Origin: Acidobacteriaceae bacterium
Lineage (GTDB): Bacteria; Acidobacteriota; Terriglobia; Terriglobales; Acidobacteriaceae
DNA: 64,000 bases
NCBI GenBank assembly: GCA_025462735.1
Contig: JAOAPC010000018.1
Location: forward strand, 62,001-126,000
Reading direction: 5' to 3'
The translations under genes and the position numbers were made by a program. Positions within the stretch are counted from its first letter, which is position 1. Every line of letters begins with the position of its first letter. This document shows, in pieces, positions 1-8,947 of this stretch. The notes under the pieces are model-generated. The model was not told where the DNA came from. It made no database searches and worked only from the letters and a program-made list of their open reading frames with translations.

Positions 1-55
1 GCGGCACGTAAAGCTATCCATACCCGCTCATCGGGGCGTCGAACGCGGAGATAAA

Positions 56-868
56 TTGCCAGTCGAACCCTCTCCATCTCCAGCTGCGGCGCCGGTGCGG
101 GTCGGGCAGGCACTGGTCCACGTAGGCACTTCCGGCTGGCACTACAAGCAATGGATCGGCGATTTTTATCCGCCGCGTTTTTCTCCAGCGAACATGCTGT
201 CATGGTACGCGCGCGAATTTCCCACGGTCGAAATCAATAATTCCTTTTACCGGCTTCCGGAGGAGAAAACCTTCCGCGATTGGGCCCGAGCAGTTCCCGA
301 CGGCTTTTTGTTCGCGGTCAAGGCAAGCCGTTTTCTCACCCATATCAAACGGCTTAAAGACCCTGAGGATCCCATCAAGCTGTTCTTTTCGCGCGCCAAA
401 CATTTAGGTTCCCACCTCGGGCCGGTACTCTTTCAACTTCCGCCGAAGTGGAAGGCCGATTCTGGACGCCTACGCGAATTCCTGGCGCTGCTGCCGCGAA
501 AGCATCATTATGCAATCGAGTTTCGCGATGAGAGCTGGTACACGCCTGGGATTTATGAGTTGTTGAGGCGGCACAATACTGCACTGTGCATTCATGATTG
601 GCATTCCGCTCCCTGGGCTCAGGAACTCACCGCGGACTTCACTTATATACGGTTTCATGGGACCAGCGGACGCTACGCAGGAAACTATCCCGATGACATT
701 CTGCAAGGATGGGCGAAGCAAATTCAGAGCTGGGCGGCGCGACTATCTAACGTGTATGTGTATTTCAACAACGACGTCGCCGGACACGCCATCCGCAATG
801 CTCGAACCTTACGGACCGCTCTCGCAGGCCTGAATATTGTCGCCGATCCGCGTAGCACGGCAGCATGA
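56..868 (+). CDS. DUF72 (YecE-like) family protein
   Basis: The 270-residue product matches the DUF72/YecE family, a TIM-barrel-like fold of unproven function. The conserved GTSGWHYKQW motif lies near residue 24 and an EINNSFYR motif near residue 59; both are family hallmarks, as is the C-terminal YVYFNND segment. The TTG start at 56 is supported by a GGAG Shine-Dalgarno at 47-50 with a five-base spacer. The frame stays open to the window edge, so a longer upstream start cannot be excluded. No partner gene is visible on the left. The family call is secure; the biochemical role is not known. Confidence 0.88.
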   Translation: MPVEPSPSPAAAPVRVGQALVHVGTSGWHYKQWIGDFYPPRFSPANMLSWYAREFPTVEINNSFYRLPEEKTFRDWARAVPDGFLFAVKASRFLTHIKRLKDPEDPIKLFFSRAKHLGSHLGPVLFQLPPKWKADSGRLREFLALLPRKHHYAIEFRDESWYTPGIYELLRRHNTALCIHDWHSAPWAQELTADFTYIRFHGTSGRYAGNYPDDILQGWAKQIQSWAARLSNVYVYFNNDVAGHAIRNARTLRTALAGLNIVADPRSTAA

Positions 869-1052
869 ACGCGGTCTTTGCTTCTGTTAGGGTTAGGAGT
901 AGTGCATAATCCCAACAAAACAAAGTAATTCCCACTGCCCTTCCTACAGCAAATAGGTTTTTGAAGTACAGCGTCGGCCTGATCGTCAGGTTAGTGCGCC
1001 AGCGCTATTCTTCTACCGTGCAAGTAACTAACACAAGCAAAGAGGAGGCAGC

Positions 1053-1232
1053 ATGCTGTATTGGGCGCTGGTATTTCTAATTATCGCGATTATCGCCGCA
1101 ATCTTTGGGTTCGGTGGTGTCGCGGTTGCAGCGGCCGGAATCGCGAAGCTCCTGTTCTTCATTTTCCTAGTGGTGTTCGTCATCACCTTGATTACAGGGC
1201 TCACGCGCCGCGGCCGTACTCCTGGTATCTAA
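1053..1232 (+). CDS. DUF1328 (YtjA-like) small membrane protein
   Basis: This 59-residue protein starts [16 protein letters not shown] and is almost entirely two hydrophobic segments separated by a glycine/alanine turn ([15 protein letters not shown]), ending in a short basic tail (TRRGRTPGI). That is the layout of the DUF1328 family of inner-membrane proteins, often seen next to stress genes, with no established function. A perfect AGGAGG (1043-1048) sits four bases before the ATG. It is followed by a strong intrinsic terminator at 1353-1376, so it looks monocistronic. It is shorter than many gene-calling cut-offs and is easily missed. Confidence 0.85.
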   Translation: MLYWALVFLIIAIIAAIFGFGGVAVAAAGIAKLLFFIFLVVFVITLITGLTRRGRTPGI

Positions 1233-1352
1233 TTCCCAGGGCTGAGGCACAGTTTATAAATCCGGATCCAGTTGGTCTGCGCGAATGAAACCAGACTTGG
1301 CCCGGATTTTCATTTGGAAAGTCTCGGCTGAAAATTGCCGTTTGCAAAAATT

Positions 1353-1376
1353 AAGGCCCCGCATTGCGGGGCCTTT
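1353..1376. terminator. Bidirectional intrinsic terminator
   Basis: A perfect 10-bp stem AAGGCCCCGC / GCGGGGCCTT with a three-base loop (ATT). On the plus strand it follows the DUF1328 gene; on the minus strand it is followed by a T-rich run (complement of 1344-1352) and ends the secreted-protein gene at 1399. The U-tract is better in the minus direction. Confidence 0.8.
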
Positions 1377-1398
1377 CGTTGTGCACAATAGCTAGAAA

Positions 1399-1980
1399 CT
1401 ACTGCGGGGGCTGAGCGCCTGTGCTAGAGCCGGAGGGACTGCTGCCAGTGCTCGCTCCGTTGCCTGTGCCAGACGAGTTGCCCATGTTTCCTGAGTGGCC
1501 CATTCCCTTGCCACTGCATGTTTCGGAAATCATCTCAACTTTGGTGACGTTGAAGGTCTTCTCTGATCCACCTGCATTCCCAGAAGCTGTAGATGACATC
1601 CCGCTGCCGCTCTCCCATGCACCCTTCACCGCTACTTCGTGCCCTACATGAGCGGAAACATCCTGGCCGGTCAGCATGACGGTCTTGCCCTTTTTAGTTT
1701 CGAGCACATACTGCCCGCCCTGGGACTGCACGCACCCCTTTAACTTGTGTTCTCCGCTGTTGCGGTTCCGATTGGCCGAGCCTTGATCAGTCTGGGTTGT
1801 CGGAGCAGTGTTGTCGGGTTGGCCCATTCCGGGTTGCTGATTCGGATATTGGCCGGGCTGCTGCATGTTTGGGGAAGAGTTCTGCGTGCCCTGACTTCCG
1901 CCGGCCGGGGCCGTTTGGGCAACAGCCGACGCAACGAAAAAGGCGAACGCCAGACAGAGTGATACCGTTAGTTTTCTCAT
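1399..1980 (-). CDS. Secreted protein with Gln/Pro-rich linker and small beta domain
   Basis: The 193-residue product has a clear Sec signal peptide (MRKLTVSLCLAFAFFVASAVAQ), a Gln/Pro/Asn-rich low-complexity linker to about residue 75, then a compact segment beginning LKGCVQSQGGQYVLETKKG that ends near SETC at about residue 150, and a Gly/Ser-rich tail. The segment resembles the small extracytoplasmic domain common in acidobacterial secreted proteins (possibly DUF5818; recalled, not searched). The chosen ATG at 1980 has AGGAG seven bases upstream; the frame continues upstream but only through the 3' end of the response-regulator gene. It lies 43 bp after that gene on the same strand and may be cotranscribed with it. 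Confidence 0.72.
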   Translation of the reverse strand: MRKLTVSLCLAFAFFVASAVAQTAPAGGSQGTQNSSPNMQQPGQYPNQQPGMGQPDNTAPTTQTDQGSANRNRNSGEHKLKGCVQSQGGQYVLETKKGKTVMLTGQDVSAHVGHEVAVKGAWESGSGMSSTASGNAGGSEKTFNVTKVEMISETCSGKGMGHSGNMGNSSGTGNGASTGSSPSGSSTGAQPPQ

Positions 1981-2023
1981 GAATACTCTCCTGCTTTTGA
2001 TTGGACGATCGTTCGCTCTTGGG

Positions 2024-2551
2024 TTAAGCGACCGTCCCGTGTCCCTCATGAGACGCCCGACTAACAGGCGGAGGTTGCAGGGTGCGACTGGCTTTCTTCT
2101 GCAGCATGCGATGAATAGTGGCTGAGAGCTGGTTCCGAGATCCTGCCTTGTCGCAAAATGCATCCACCACACGTCGCGCACGTGGAGAGACTAAGGTGCT
2201 TCCTGAGAACATCACCACAGGTACTCTGGGTTTAATGGATTTAATCGCAGTTGCCACTGCCTCACCATTCATTCCAGGCATTTCATAGTCGGTAACGACT
2301 ACGTCGACGACATTATCCGACGCCAGCTTGACACCTTCCTTGCCAGACGCCGCAGTCAGGACTTTGAAGCCGAGACCCTCAAACATGGCACGATACAGTT
2401 CGAGCCCAGGCCGAAAGTCGTCAACCCAAAGCAGGGTCGGACGACCCAAGCAGATAGGACGCTTCTTGGGCACGCTTACGGATTTAGAACGCCAGACGAC
2501 CGGGTTCGGCGCGCTAGAAGTTACGTTGCGTACTCTGGCAGTACTCCCCAT
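2024..2551 (-). CDS. Single-domain response regulator receiver protein
   Basis: A 175-residue protein with one CheY-like receiver domain, from about residue 38 (PTLLWVDDFRP, acidic pair) through the phospho-acceptor aspartate in VVVTDYEMPGMNG, the Ser in VVMFSGS and the conserved lysine in FCDKAGS. No DNA-binding or enzymatic output domain follows, only a short tail. The first ~35 residues are basic and look disordered. No histidine kinase is adjacent, so it is an orphan receiver whose partner is unknown. The ribosome binding site is weak (AGAGGA about 14 bases away), so the exact start is uncertain. Confidence 0.82.
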   Translation of the reverse strand: MGSTARVRNVTSSAPNPVVWRSKSVSVPKKRPICLGRPTLLWVDDFRPGLELYRAMFEGLGFKVLTAASGKEGVKLASDNVVDVVVTDYEMPGMNGEAVATAIKSIKPRVPVVMFSGSTLVSPRARRVVDAFCDKAGSRNQLSATIHRMLQKKASRTLQPPPVSRASHEGHGTVA

Positions 2552-2825
2552 GAGTCACAAATTAGTCCTCTTGCCTGTGGAAAACAATTAAGCGAACACC
2601 GTAGCCGGGCTCAAGCAAATCCTGTATGCCCTTTGAGATAAATACCTTACGAAGGGAACAACAAGGAAAACGTTATTGCTGACGTATGTACCTCAAAGGA
2701 AAGGTAAACCAATAGAAGCGAGCTCGTTGTGAAATGAACCGCCGCTCACCGTAGCAGCGCTTGAGAGCAACTTGCTAAACGATGAGCGGCTTAAGAGTCA
2801 CCATCCAGGTGCGGTGGAAGTATCT
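2552..2825. other. Intergenic region with one inverted repeat
   Basis: This 274-bp gap holds the upstream region of the response-regulator gene. The only structure I see is an 8-bp perfect inverted repeat, GCCGCTCA at 2741-2748 and TGAGCGGC at 2783-2790, just downstream of the DUF3309 gene, possibly a weak terminator for it. No convincing small gene was found on either strand. Confidence 0.4.
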
Positions 2826-2978
2826 CTACAACCTGCCCATCAGCAGAAGCACGATCAGGATCAACAAAATCAATCCTAATCCTCCGCTGGGGTAGTAGCC
2901 CCATCCCGTGCTGTACGGCCATGTGGGCAGCGCTCCGAGAACTAACAAGACCACAATAATCAGGAGAATCAATCCCAT
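2826..2978 (-). CDS. DUF3309-type small membrane protein
   Basis: A 50-residue protein starting MGLILLIIVVLLVLGALPTW, followed by PYSTGWGYYPSGGLG and a second hydrophobic helix ending MGRL. The order helix, ALPTWPYSxxWGYxPSGGLG, helix is the diagnostic pattern of the DUF3309 family, which has no known function. An AGGA element lies just before the ATG. It is divergent from the PoxB-like gene on the other side of a roughly 225-bp shared upstream region. Together with the DUF1328 gene 1.6 kb away it forms a pair of tiny two-helix proteins that ordinary gene calling would skip. Confidence 0.82.
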   Translation of the reverse strand: MGLILLIIVVLLVLGALPTWPYSTGWGYYPSGGLGLILLILIVLLLMGRL

Positions 2979-3204
2979 AGTTCCTCGCGTGAAGGACAAA
3001 GTGGTGAAGCTGACATCTTCGGTTCTGCGCGGCAGGTTCTCCGCAGTTCACAAGGTATGTCAGTAAGCCGACAGCAGGTAATCGGGTCAACTCTGTAACA
3101 GCTTGCAAATCATTCTGTACCGGAATGGACGGCGTCCGCATGCACCATCGCATCCTAGGGATCGAAACGCATACGAGTATAAGAATAGAAATTTTGGAGA
3201 TGGT

Positions 3205-4953
3205 ATGACCGCAGGCGAAGTGCTTGTCGAGAGACTGATTGATTGGGGCGTGGAAGTGGTGTTCGGGCTTCCTGGTGACGGAATCAATGGAATCATGGAG
3301 GCATTGCGCACGCATCAGGAGAAGATTCGATTCATCCAGGTGCGTCACGAAGAGAGCGCCGCATTCATGGCTTGTGCATACGCCAAGTACACAGGCAGGC
3401 TTGGGGTTTGTTTGGCGACATCCGGCCCTGGCGGAATTCACCTGCTGAATGGTCTTTATGACGCCAAATTGGACCACCAGCCGGTTCTCGCAATTACAGG
3501 TTTGCAATTCCACGATCTGATCGGCACGTATACGCAACAGGACGTCGCGTTAGACAAACTATTTATAGACGCGTGTGTGTATAACGAGCGCGTGATGGGC
3601 GCGAATCACGTAGAGAACGTATTGGATCTCGCGTGCCGCAGCGCTCTCGCATACCGAGGGGTTTCGCATATTACCATCCCGGTAGATTTTCAGGAGATGG
3701 AGACGAAGAAAAGCACGCGGTCAAAGCGCAACGTTCCACATCACAGTTCCGATCGTTACGTTTCCCCGATGCCAGTTCCGGACGCGACCGAATTAGAAAC
3801 AGCGGCGGCGATTTTGAACGAGGGGAAGAAGGTTACGATCCTTGCCGGCCAAGGCGCGCTTCACGCTGAAGATGAGTTGGAACAAGTTGCCGAGTTGCTC
3901 GGAGCTCCGATCGTAAAGGCACTACTTGGGAAGGCCGCCGTTCCGGATGACAGCCCTTACACCACAGGTTCTATTGGTCTGTTAGGCACACGCCCTTCGC
4001 AAGAGGTAATGGAAGAGTGCGACACGATTCTAATTGTGGGCAGCGCTTTTCCTTATATCGAATTCATGCCGAAGCCCGACCAGGCCCGAGGGGTCCAGAT
4101 CGACCGCGACCCGAAACAAATCGGCCTGCGCTTTCCAGTTGAAGTCGGACTGGTCGGCGACAGTCGCCAAACTTTGCGCTCATTGATTCCCCTGCTCAAG
4201 AAAAACCAAAACCGCAAGTTCCTGGAGAAAGCCCAATCAGGCATGAAGGATTGGTGGAAGATCATGGAAGAGCGTGCCAATCGCCGCGACAAGCCGATGA
4301 AGCCGCAGGTTGTGGCATGGGAGCTTGGGAAGCGGCTGGCGGATGATGCCATTACCGCCTGCGACAGCGGCACGATTACAACGTGGTGGGCTAGAGGGAT
4401 TCGCTCGCGGCGCGGACAAATGCATTCCCTTTCGGGAAACCTGGCATCCATGGCATGCGGGCTGCCGTATGCGATTGCGGCACAGATTGCGTATCCCGAA
4501 CGGCAGGTGGTTGCATTTGTCGGCGACGGTGGTTTCTCCATGCTGATGGCGGATTTTGTTACTGCAGTGAAATATCAGCTGCCGATCAAAGTTGTAATTA
4601 TCAAGAACAATGTTCTCGGTCAGATCAAGTGGGAGCAAATGGTTTTTCTGGGAAACCCGGAGTATGGAGTGCAACTGCAACCGATCGATTTTGCGGAGTT
4701 CGCACATGCCTGCGGCGGGGTGGGTTTTACGGTTGAAGATCCTGCAGAATGCGGTTCTACGATGGAGCAGTTTCTTGCTGCTCCTGGCCCCGCGATTCTG
4801 CAGGCGGTCGTGGACCAACTCGAGCCCCCGCTGCCCGCAAAGATTACGGCAGACCAGGCGCTGCACTTTGCCGAATCGCTAGCCAGAGGCGAACCAAATC
4901 GCAGCAAGATCGCGCTGACCGCGGTATCGGAAAAGGTCCGTGAGCTGATCTGA
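3205..4953 (+). CDS. TPP-dependent enzyme, pyruvate oxidase/PoxB-like
   Basis: The 582-residue protein has the three-domain architecture of the acetolactate synthase/pyruvate oxidase superfamily. An N-terminal PYR domain carries the activating glutamate in RHEESAAF (near residue 50), a central domain is of the FAD/nucleotide-binding type, and a C-terminal PP domain has the TPP motif starting GDGGFSM near residue 440 and closing with KNN. By overall resemblance the nearest families are PoxB (pyruvate:quinone oxidoreductase) and YdaP-like TPP enzymes; catalytic specificity cannot be read from sequence alone. The ATG at 3205 is chosen because GGAG (3196-3199) precedes it and the TAGEVLVE start fits the family; an upstream in-frame extension to 3103 is unsupported. 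TGA is its stop codon. Confidence 0.85.
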   Translation: MTAGEVLVERLIDWGVEVVFGLPGDGINGIMEALRTHQEKIRFIQVRHEESAAFMACAYAKYTGRLGVCLATSGPGGIHLLNGLYDAKLDHQPVLAITGLQFHDLIGTYTQQDVALDKLFIDACVYNERVMGANHVENVLDLACRSALAYRGVSHITIPVDFQEMETKKSTRSKRNVPHHSSDRYVSPMPVPDATELETAAAILNEGKKVTILAGQGALHAEDELEQVAELLGAPIVKALLGKAAVPDDSPYTTGSIGLLGTRPSQEVMEECDTILIVGSAFPYIEFMPKPDQARGVQIDRDPKQIGLRFPVEVGLVGDSRQTLRSLIPLLKKNQNRKFLEKAQSGMKDWWKIMEERANRRDKPMKPQVVAWELGKRLADDAITACDSGTITTWWARGIRSRRGQMHSLSGNLASMACGLPYAIAAQIAYPERQVVAFVGDGGFSMLMADFVTAVKYQLPIKVVIIKNNVLGQIKWEQMVFLGNPEYGVQLQPIDFAEFAHACGGVGFTVEDPAECGSTMEQFLAAPGPAILQAVVDQLEPPLPAKITADQALHFAESLARGEPNRSKIALTAVSEKVRELI

Positions 4954-5001
4954 GAGCCGTCCGGTCACGCGAATCTCAACGAAGTAGGGCGAGAAGCTTG
5001 T

Positions 5002-5079
5002 CCTTCGTGATCCTTAGTGTCCTTTGTGGTTTTGAATTGTTAAATTCCTTACCACGAAGGACACGAAGTAACACGAAGG
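5002..5079. repeat. Long imperfect inverted repeat, copy 1
   Basis: Two 29-base arms (5002-5030 and 5051-5079) are inverted copies matching at 25 of 29 positions, separated by 20 bases. Each arm is built from the tandem words CCTTCGTG, CTTNGTG and TCCTTNGTGG. A second element with the same arms and the same four variable positions occurs at 24733-24815. Both lie directly after the stop codon of a plus-strand gene. It is probably a dispersed, REP-like intergenic palindrome. Confidence 0.85.
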
Positions 5080-5261
5080 CAAGCACATTCCCAGTGCCCC
5101 GTAGAGAGTTATGCAATTCCCCCTCGCATAGTGGTGCAGCCATTTGTCGAGCAGGCTCGCAGCAATCGTTAGCCCGAGCGCGGCATGAATGATCCCCAAG
5201 CGGAAATAAACCCCGTAGCGCTTTTCCCGTCAACAATAATTTCCGACTTCTCTAACCTGAG

Positions 5262-5290
5262 GGAATCTATATAAGGCTCAGATAGATTCC
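5262..5290. promoter_or_regulatory. Inverted repeat upstream of ndh
   Basis: A perfect 9-bp inverted repeat, GGAATCTAT (5262-5270) and ATAGATTCC (5282-5290), separated by 11 bases, lies 36 bases before the NADH dehydrogenase start. It could be a repressor site or an mRNA 5' hairpin. No regulator family can be assigned from the sequence. Confidence 0.4.
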
Positions 5291-5325
5291 TAGTTACTGA
5301 TTTGCGTCGGTGTGCAGGAGCACGC

Positions 5326-6633
5326 ATGCTGGAAAACAAACCTCGCGTGGTAGTTGTAGGCGCCGGATTTGGCGGTTTAGAGGCCGCTCGCAACCTGGCG
5401 AAGTTACCGGTACAGATAACGCTGATCGACCGCAAGAACCACCATACGTTTCAGCCACTCTTGTACCAGGTCGCGACGGCGGGAGTTTCGCCGGGCGAAA
5501 TCGCTGCCCCCATCCGCTGGATTCTTCGTGGACGCAGCAACGTCGAAGTGATAATGGACGAAGTTGTGGGTTTCGACCTGAATCGAAAGACGGTTCAGCT
5601 GCAAGATCTGAATCTACCCTACGATTACCTCATCGTGGCTGCCGGAGCGCAGCATTCATACTTTGGTCATGACGAATGGGAGCCGCTAGCTCCTGGTTTG
5701 AAAACCGTCGAGGATGCGCTGGAAATACGGCGCCGCGTGCTGCTGGCGTTTGAATTAGCGGAGAAGGAGGCGGTTGCCGGCGGCCCACACCCAACTCTCA
5801 ACTTTGTGATCATAGGAGGGGGGCCGACTGGCGTTGAGCTCGCCGGTACCCTCGCGGAAATCGCGCACCGCGTACTTCAAGACGAGTTTCGTTCGATTGA
5901 TCCGAAGCGCACTCGGATTCTGCTGCTTGAAGGCGGACCTCGGATTTTGCCGACATACGCTCCTGATTTGTCTGAAAGCGCAGTGCGCCAACTACAGAAA
6001 CTCGGAGTCGAAGTACGCGCCCCGGCGATGGTAACCAAGATTGATCCCGGTGCAGTTTGGGTGGGAGAGGAACGGATTCCGGCCGCCGTAACCCTGTGGG
6101 CTGCGGGAGTAGCCGCGTCCTCACTCGGCGGGAAACTCGGAGCTCCTGTTGATCGCGCCGGTCGCGTCATGGTGAACGCTGACCTGACGGTTCCTGATCA
6201 TCCAGAGGTTTTCGTTGTCGGCGATCTCGCTACGTTAAAAGATAAGCACGGCAATCCTCTGCCGGGCGTCGCCCCAGTGGCCCTGCAGGAGGGACGTTAC
6301 GTAGCAAAAACAATTGCCGGTGATCTGCAGAAATCTGCGCGTCGAAACTTTCACTATGTCGATAAGGGCAGCCTTGCCACTGTTGGACGCGCGGCCGCGA
6401 TCGCTGAGTTCAAGAAGATCCATATTTCCGGGTATTTCGCATGGCTCGCTTGGCTATTCGTTCATATTTTCTTTCTGATTGGCTTTCGAAATCGTGTGAT
6501 CGTCTTAGTCCAGTGGGCATGGTCGTACTTCACTTATGAGCGTGGAGCGAGGCTGATCACCGGCGACACGACTCTGCCGGGATGGCCGAACGCGAAGTCG
6601 GACAGCGAACCGGAGCCTCCCTTGCGAAAGTAG
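5326..6633 (+). CDS. ndh: Type II NADH:quinone dehydrogenase
   Basis: A 435-residue non-proton-pumping NADH dehydrogenase that passes electrons from NADH to quinone at the inner membrane face. The FAD-binding motif VVVGAGFGG is at residues 9-17 and the second, NADH-binding Rossmann motif (IIGGGPTGVELAG) is near residue 165. NHHTFQPLLYQVATAGVSP is the family's conserved flavin-domain loop, and GDLATL marks the C-terminal FAD contact. The C-terminal hydrophobic and aromatic stretch near residues 370-410 fits the membrane-anchoring region. The ATG at 5326 has GGAG at 5317-5320; an upstream in-frame ATT/TTG region is not needed. It probably forms its own transcription unit. Confidence 0.92.
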   Translation: MLENKPRVVVVGAGFGGLEAARNLAKLPVQITLIDRKNHHTFQPLLYQVATAGVSPGEIAAPIRWILRGRSNVEVIMDEVVGFDLNRKTVQLQDLNLPYDYLIVAAGAQHSYFGHDEWEPLAPGLKTVEDALEIRRRVLLAFELAEKEAVAGGPHPTLNFVIIGGGPTGVELAGTLAEIAHRVLQDEFRSIDPKRTRILLLEGGPRILPTYAPDLSESAVRQLQKLGVEVRAPAMVTKIDPGAVWVGEERIPAAVTLWAAGVAASSLGGKLGAPVDRAGRVMVNADLTVPDHPEVFVVGDLATLKDKHGNPLPGVAPVALQEGRYVAKTIAGDLQKSARRNFHYVDKGSLATVGRAAAIAEFKKIHISGYFAWLAWLFVHIFFLIGFRNRVIVLVQWAWSYFTYERGARLITGDTTLPGWPNAKSDSEPEPPLRK

Positions 6634-6730
6634 CCGCTGTTACTCCCACGTAGGCGCGTCAGCACGAAACATCTATCGTCCCGGCAAAATTGCGAGACAA
6701 TAAGAGCAGCACCTCCGCTGGAGTGTGAAC

Positions 6731-8032
6731 ATGGCTCGCCGAACTTCGTTGTCCGTCCTGCTCTCGATTCTTCTGTTTTCCGCCTTTTCCCAAGCAGATG
6801 TTCTTAAGCTTGTGATTAACGACACCATTCAGGCTGCGACGGAAGAGCGCATTGAACGCGCCCTTAACCAGGCGGCGGCGGAGAAAGATGATGCCGTCCT
6901 CATTGAGATCAACACTCCCGGCGGCGTTATGGACGCTATGCGGGAGATCATGGGCAAGATTATTGCGTCGCCCGTGCCGGTGATCATCTACGTGACACCA
7001 AGCGGTAGCCGCGCCGCGTCAGCCGGATTTTTTATCTTGGAAAGTGCAGATGTGGCGGCAATGGCGCCGGGGACAAACACCGGGGCCGCGCATCCTGTAG
7101 GCCCTTTCGGCGGCGACATCAAGGGAACGATGAAGGAAAAAATCGAGCAGGATGCAACGGCATTAATGCGCTCGGTCGTCGCCAAGCGCGACCGCAATGT
7201 GCAAGTCGCCGAGAGCGCCGTGCTCCAGTCGAAGTCGTTTACTGACAGCGAAGCGCTTTCGCAGAAGCTGATCGATTATGTCGCGCCGGATGAACAGGAT
7301 TTATTTCGCCAGATTGCGTCCAAGCCGGTGAAGCGTTTCAACGGCCAAACTATCACTCTTAATTTGACCGGCAAGCCTGAACGCGGAATGGACGAAACGC
7401 TGAAAGAGCATATCCTCTCCTTTCTGATGGATCCCGATATCGCATTTATTCTTTTGGCAATCGGCGCTCTCGGCCTTTATACGGAGTTCAACCATCCCGG
7501 AGCGGTGTGGCCCGGAACTGTGGGCATCGTATTCATCTTGCTTGCGGTCTTTGCGCTGCATCTTTTGCCGATCCGTTTCGCCGCGGTGGTGCTGATCTTT
7601 GCGTCCTTTGTGTTGTTCGCGCTTGAGGCTAAATTTGCTACCCATGGAGTGCTGGCGATCGGCGGGATTTCGATATTGGTGATTGGCGCGCTTCTGCTGG
7701 TCGATGCGCCCATTCCCGAAATGCGGGTGAAGTTGGCGACCGCGCTTGCGGTAAGCGTCCCACTGGGCGCGATTACCGTTTTCCTCATGACAGTCGCGCT
7801 GCGTGCCCGCCGCAATAAAGTCATGACCGGCGCCGAAGGACTGATCGGCGAAGTGGCAATAGCTCAGACTCCTCTCGCCCCCGCTGGTAAGGTCTTCGTT
7901 CACGGCGAGATTTGGGACGCAGTAGCTACTGCAAACGTGCCCGCTGGTGAAAAGGTAGTGGTGCACGAGGTCGATGGGCTGCAGCTTAAAGTTGATCCAG
8001 TTCACGAGCGGCAGAAAACAACTGTGGTGTGA
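6731..8032 (+). CDS. NfeD-type membrane serine protease (ClpP class)
   Basis: A 433-residue protein with a signal peptide (first ~22 residues), an S49/ClpP-like protease domain, four or so transmembrane helices and a C-terminal OB-fold NfeD domain. The motif SGSRAASAGFF puts the presumed nucleophile at Ser97, and KEKIEQD provides a lysine near 137; these match the Ser-Lys dyad spacing known for the archaeal 1510-N protease. Such proteases cut the hydrophobic tail of the partner stomatin, which is encoded next (8147). GGAG at 6720-6723 gives a seven-base spacer to the ATG at 6731, favouring it over the GTG six bases upstream. Confidence 0.9.
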   Translation: MARRTSLSVLLSILLFSAFSQADVLKLVINDTIQAATEERIERALNQAAAEKDDAVLIEINTPGGVMDAMREIMGKIIASPVPVIIYVTPSGSRAASAGFFILESADVAAMAPGTNTGAAHPVGPFGGDIKGTMKEKIEQDATALMRSVVAKRDRNVQVAESAVLQSKSFTDSEALSQKLIDYVAPDEQDLFRQIASKPVKRFNGQTITLNLTGKPERGMDETLKEHILSFLMDPDIAFILLAIGALGLYTEFNHPGAVWPGTVGIVFILLAVFALHLLPIRFAAVVLIFASFVLFALEAKFATHGVLAIGGISILVIGALLLVDAPIPEMRVKLATALAVSVPLGAITVFLMTVALRARRNKVMTGAEGLIGEVAIAQTPLAPAGKVFVHGEIWDAVATANVPAGEKVVVHEVDGLQLKVDPVHERQKTTVV

Positions 8033-8146
8033 GTTGCGGTAAGCCCCGAAGTAATCGGTATCTTCCCAATAAACTCTGGTAACTCGCGCCGCTACGCTAG
8101 TGGTGCAGTACAATCAGCTCACACCTGCAGCTAGGCGGAGGTCAAG

Positions 8147-8926
8147 ATGGACTTAGGCATCGGAACGCTTGGGATCGCCATTATTGTGGTTCTGCTATAC
8201 GCCCTGAGTTCTATCAAGATTCTTGCGGAGTATGAACGCGGCGTCATTTTTCGCCTGGGCAGATTGCGGCATGAGGCCAAAGGGCCGGGCGTGATCCTGG
8301 TATTAGCGCCGATTGACCGCATGGTGCGGATCTCTCTGCGGCAAGAGGCGTTGGAAGTCCCTCCGCAGGACATCATCACCCGCGACAACGTCACGCTGAA
8401 GGTCAATGCGGTTATTTTCTTACGAGTGATCGAACCTACGCGCGCAGTGGTCGAAGTTTCCAATTACGTCTATCAGACCTCGCAGTTTGCGCAAACCACG
8501 CTTCGTTCCGTGCTGGGCGAGGTTGAACTCGACGAACTGCTGGCGCACCGGGAAAAAATTAATCTGCGGTTGCAAAGCATTCTCGACCAGCACACGGCGC
8601 CCTGGGGCGTGAAAGTGGCAAACGTCGAGGTCAAGCAAGTGGACATGCCGGAATCCATGCTACGCGCCATGGCCAAGCAGGCAGAAGCAGAACGCGAAAA
8701 GCGCTCGAAGATCATTCATGCCGAGGGCGAATTTTCGGCTGCCCAGCGTTTAGTGGATGCGGCGAACTTGTTGGCCACGGAGCCGGTCAGCATTCAACTA
8801 CGTTACCTGCAGACCCTGACCGAAATCGGTGTCGAAAAAAATACAACTGTTGTCTTCCCAGTTCCAGTGGACTTTTTCTCCGGTATGCAGAAGTTGCTCG
8901 GTAAGGAGACTGCCCCTCAGAAATAA
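8147..8926 (+). CDS. Slipin / stomatin-like SPFH protein
   Basis: A 259-residue stomatin homologue: an N-terminal membrane anchor (about residues 5-22), then the SPFH domain beginning [17 protein letters not shown], with [17 protein letters not shown] typical of bacterial slipins, and a C-terminal helical segment [20 protein letters not shown]. It lies 114 bp after the NfeD protease gene; this gene order (NfeD-slipin) is widespread and the two products are thought to act together in membrane microdomain maintenance. The role in this organism is inferred from the pair. Confidence 0.92.
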   Translation: MDLGIGTLGIAIIVVLLYALSSIKILAEYERGVIFRLGRLRHEAKGPGVILVLAPIDRMVRISLRQEALEVPPQDIITRDNVTLKVNAVIFLRVIEPTRAVVEVSNYVYQTSQFAQTTLRSVLGEVELDELLAHREKINLRLQSILDQHTAPWGVKVANVEVKQVDMPESMLRAMAKQAEAEREKRSKIIHAEGEFSAAQRLVDAANLLATEPVSIQLRYLQTLTEIGVEKNTTVVFPVPVDFFSGMQKLLGKETAPQK

Positions 8927-8947
8927 ATTGGGCTTGGTGAGGACCCT

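Noticed and set aside
3103-3204. Upstream extension of the PoxB-like gene
   Set aside because: The added residues are basic and unlike the family; GGAG supports the ATG at 3205.
2791-3537. Long minus-strand open frame covering the DUF3309 gene and the start of the PoxB-like gene
   Set aside because: It overlaps two recognised genes in other frames, and its translation has no family-like composition.
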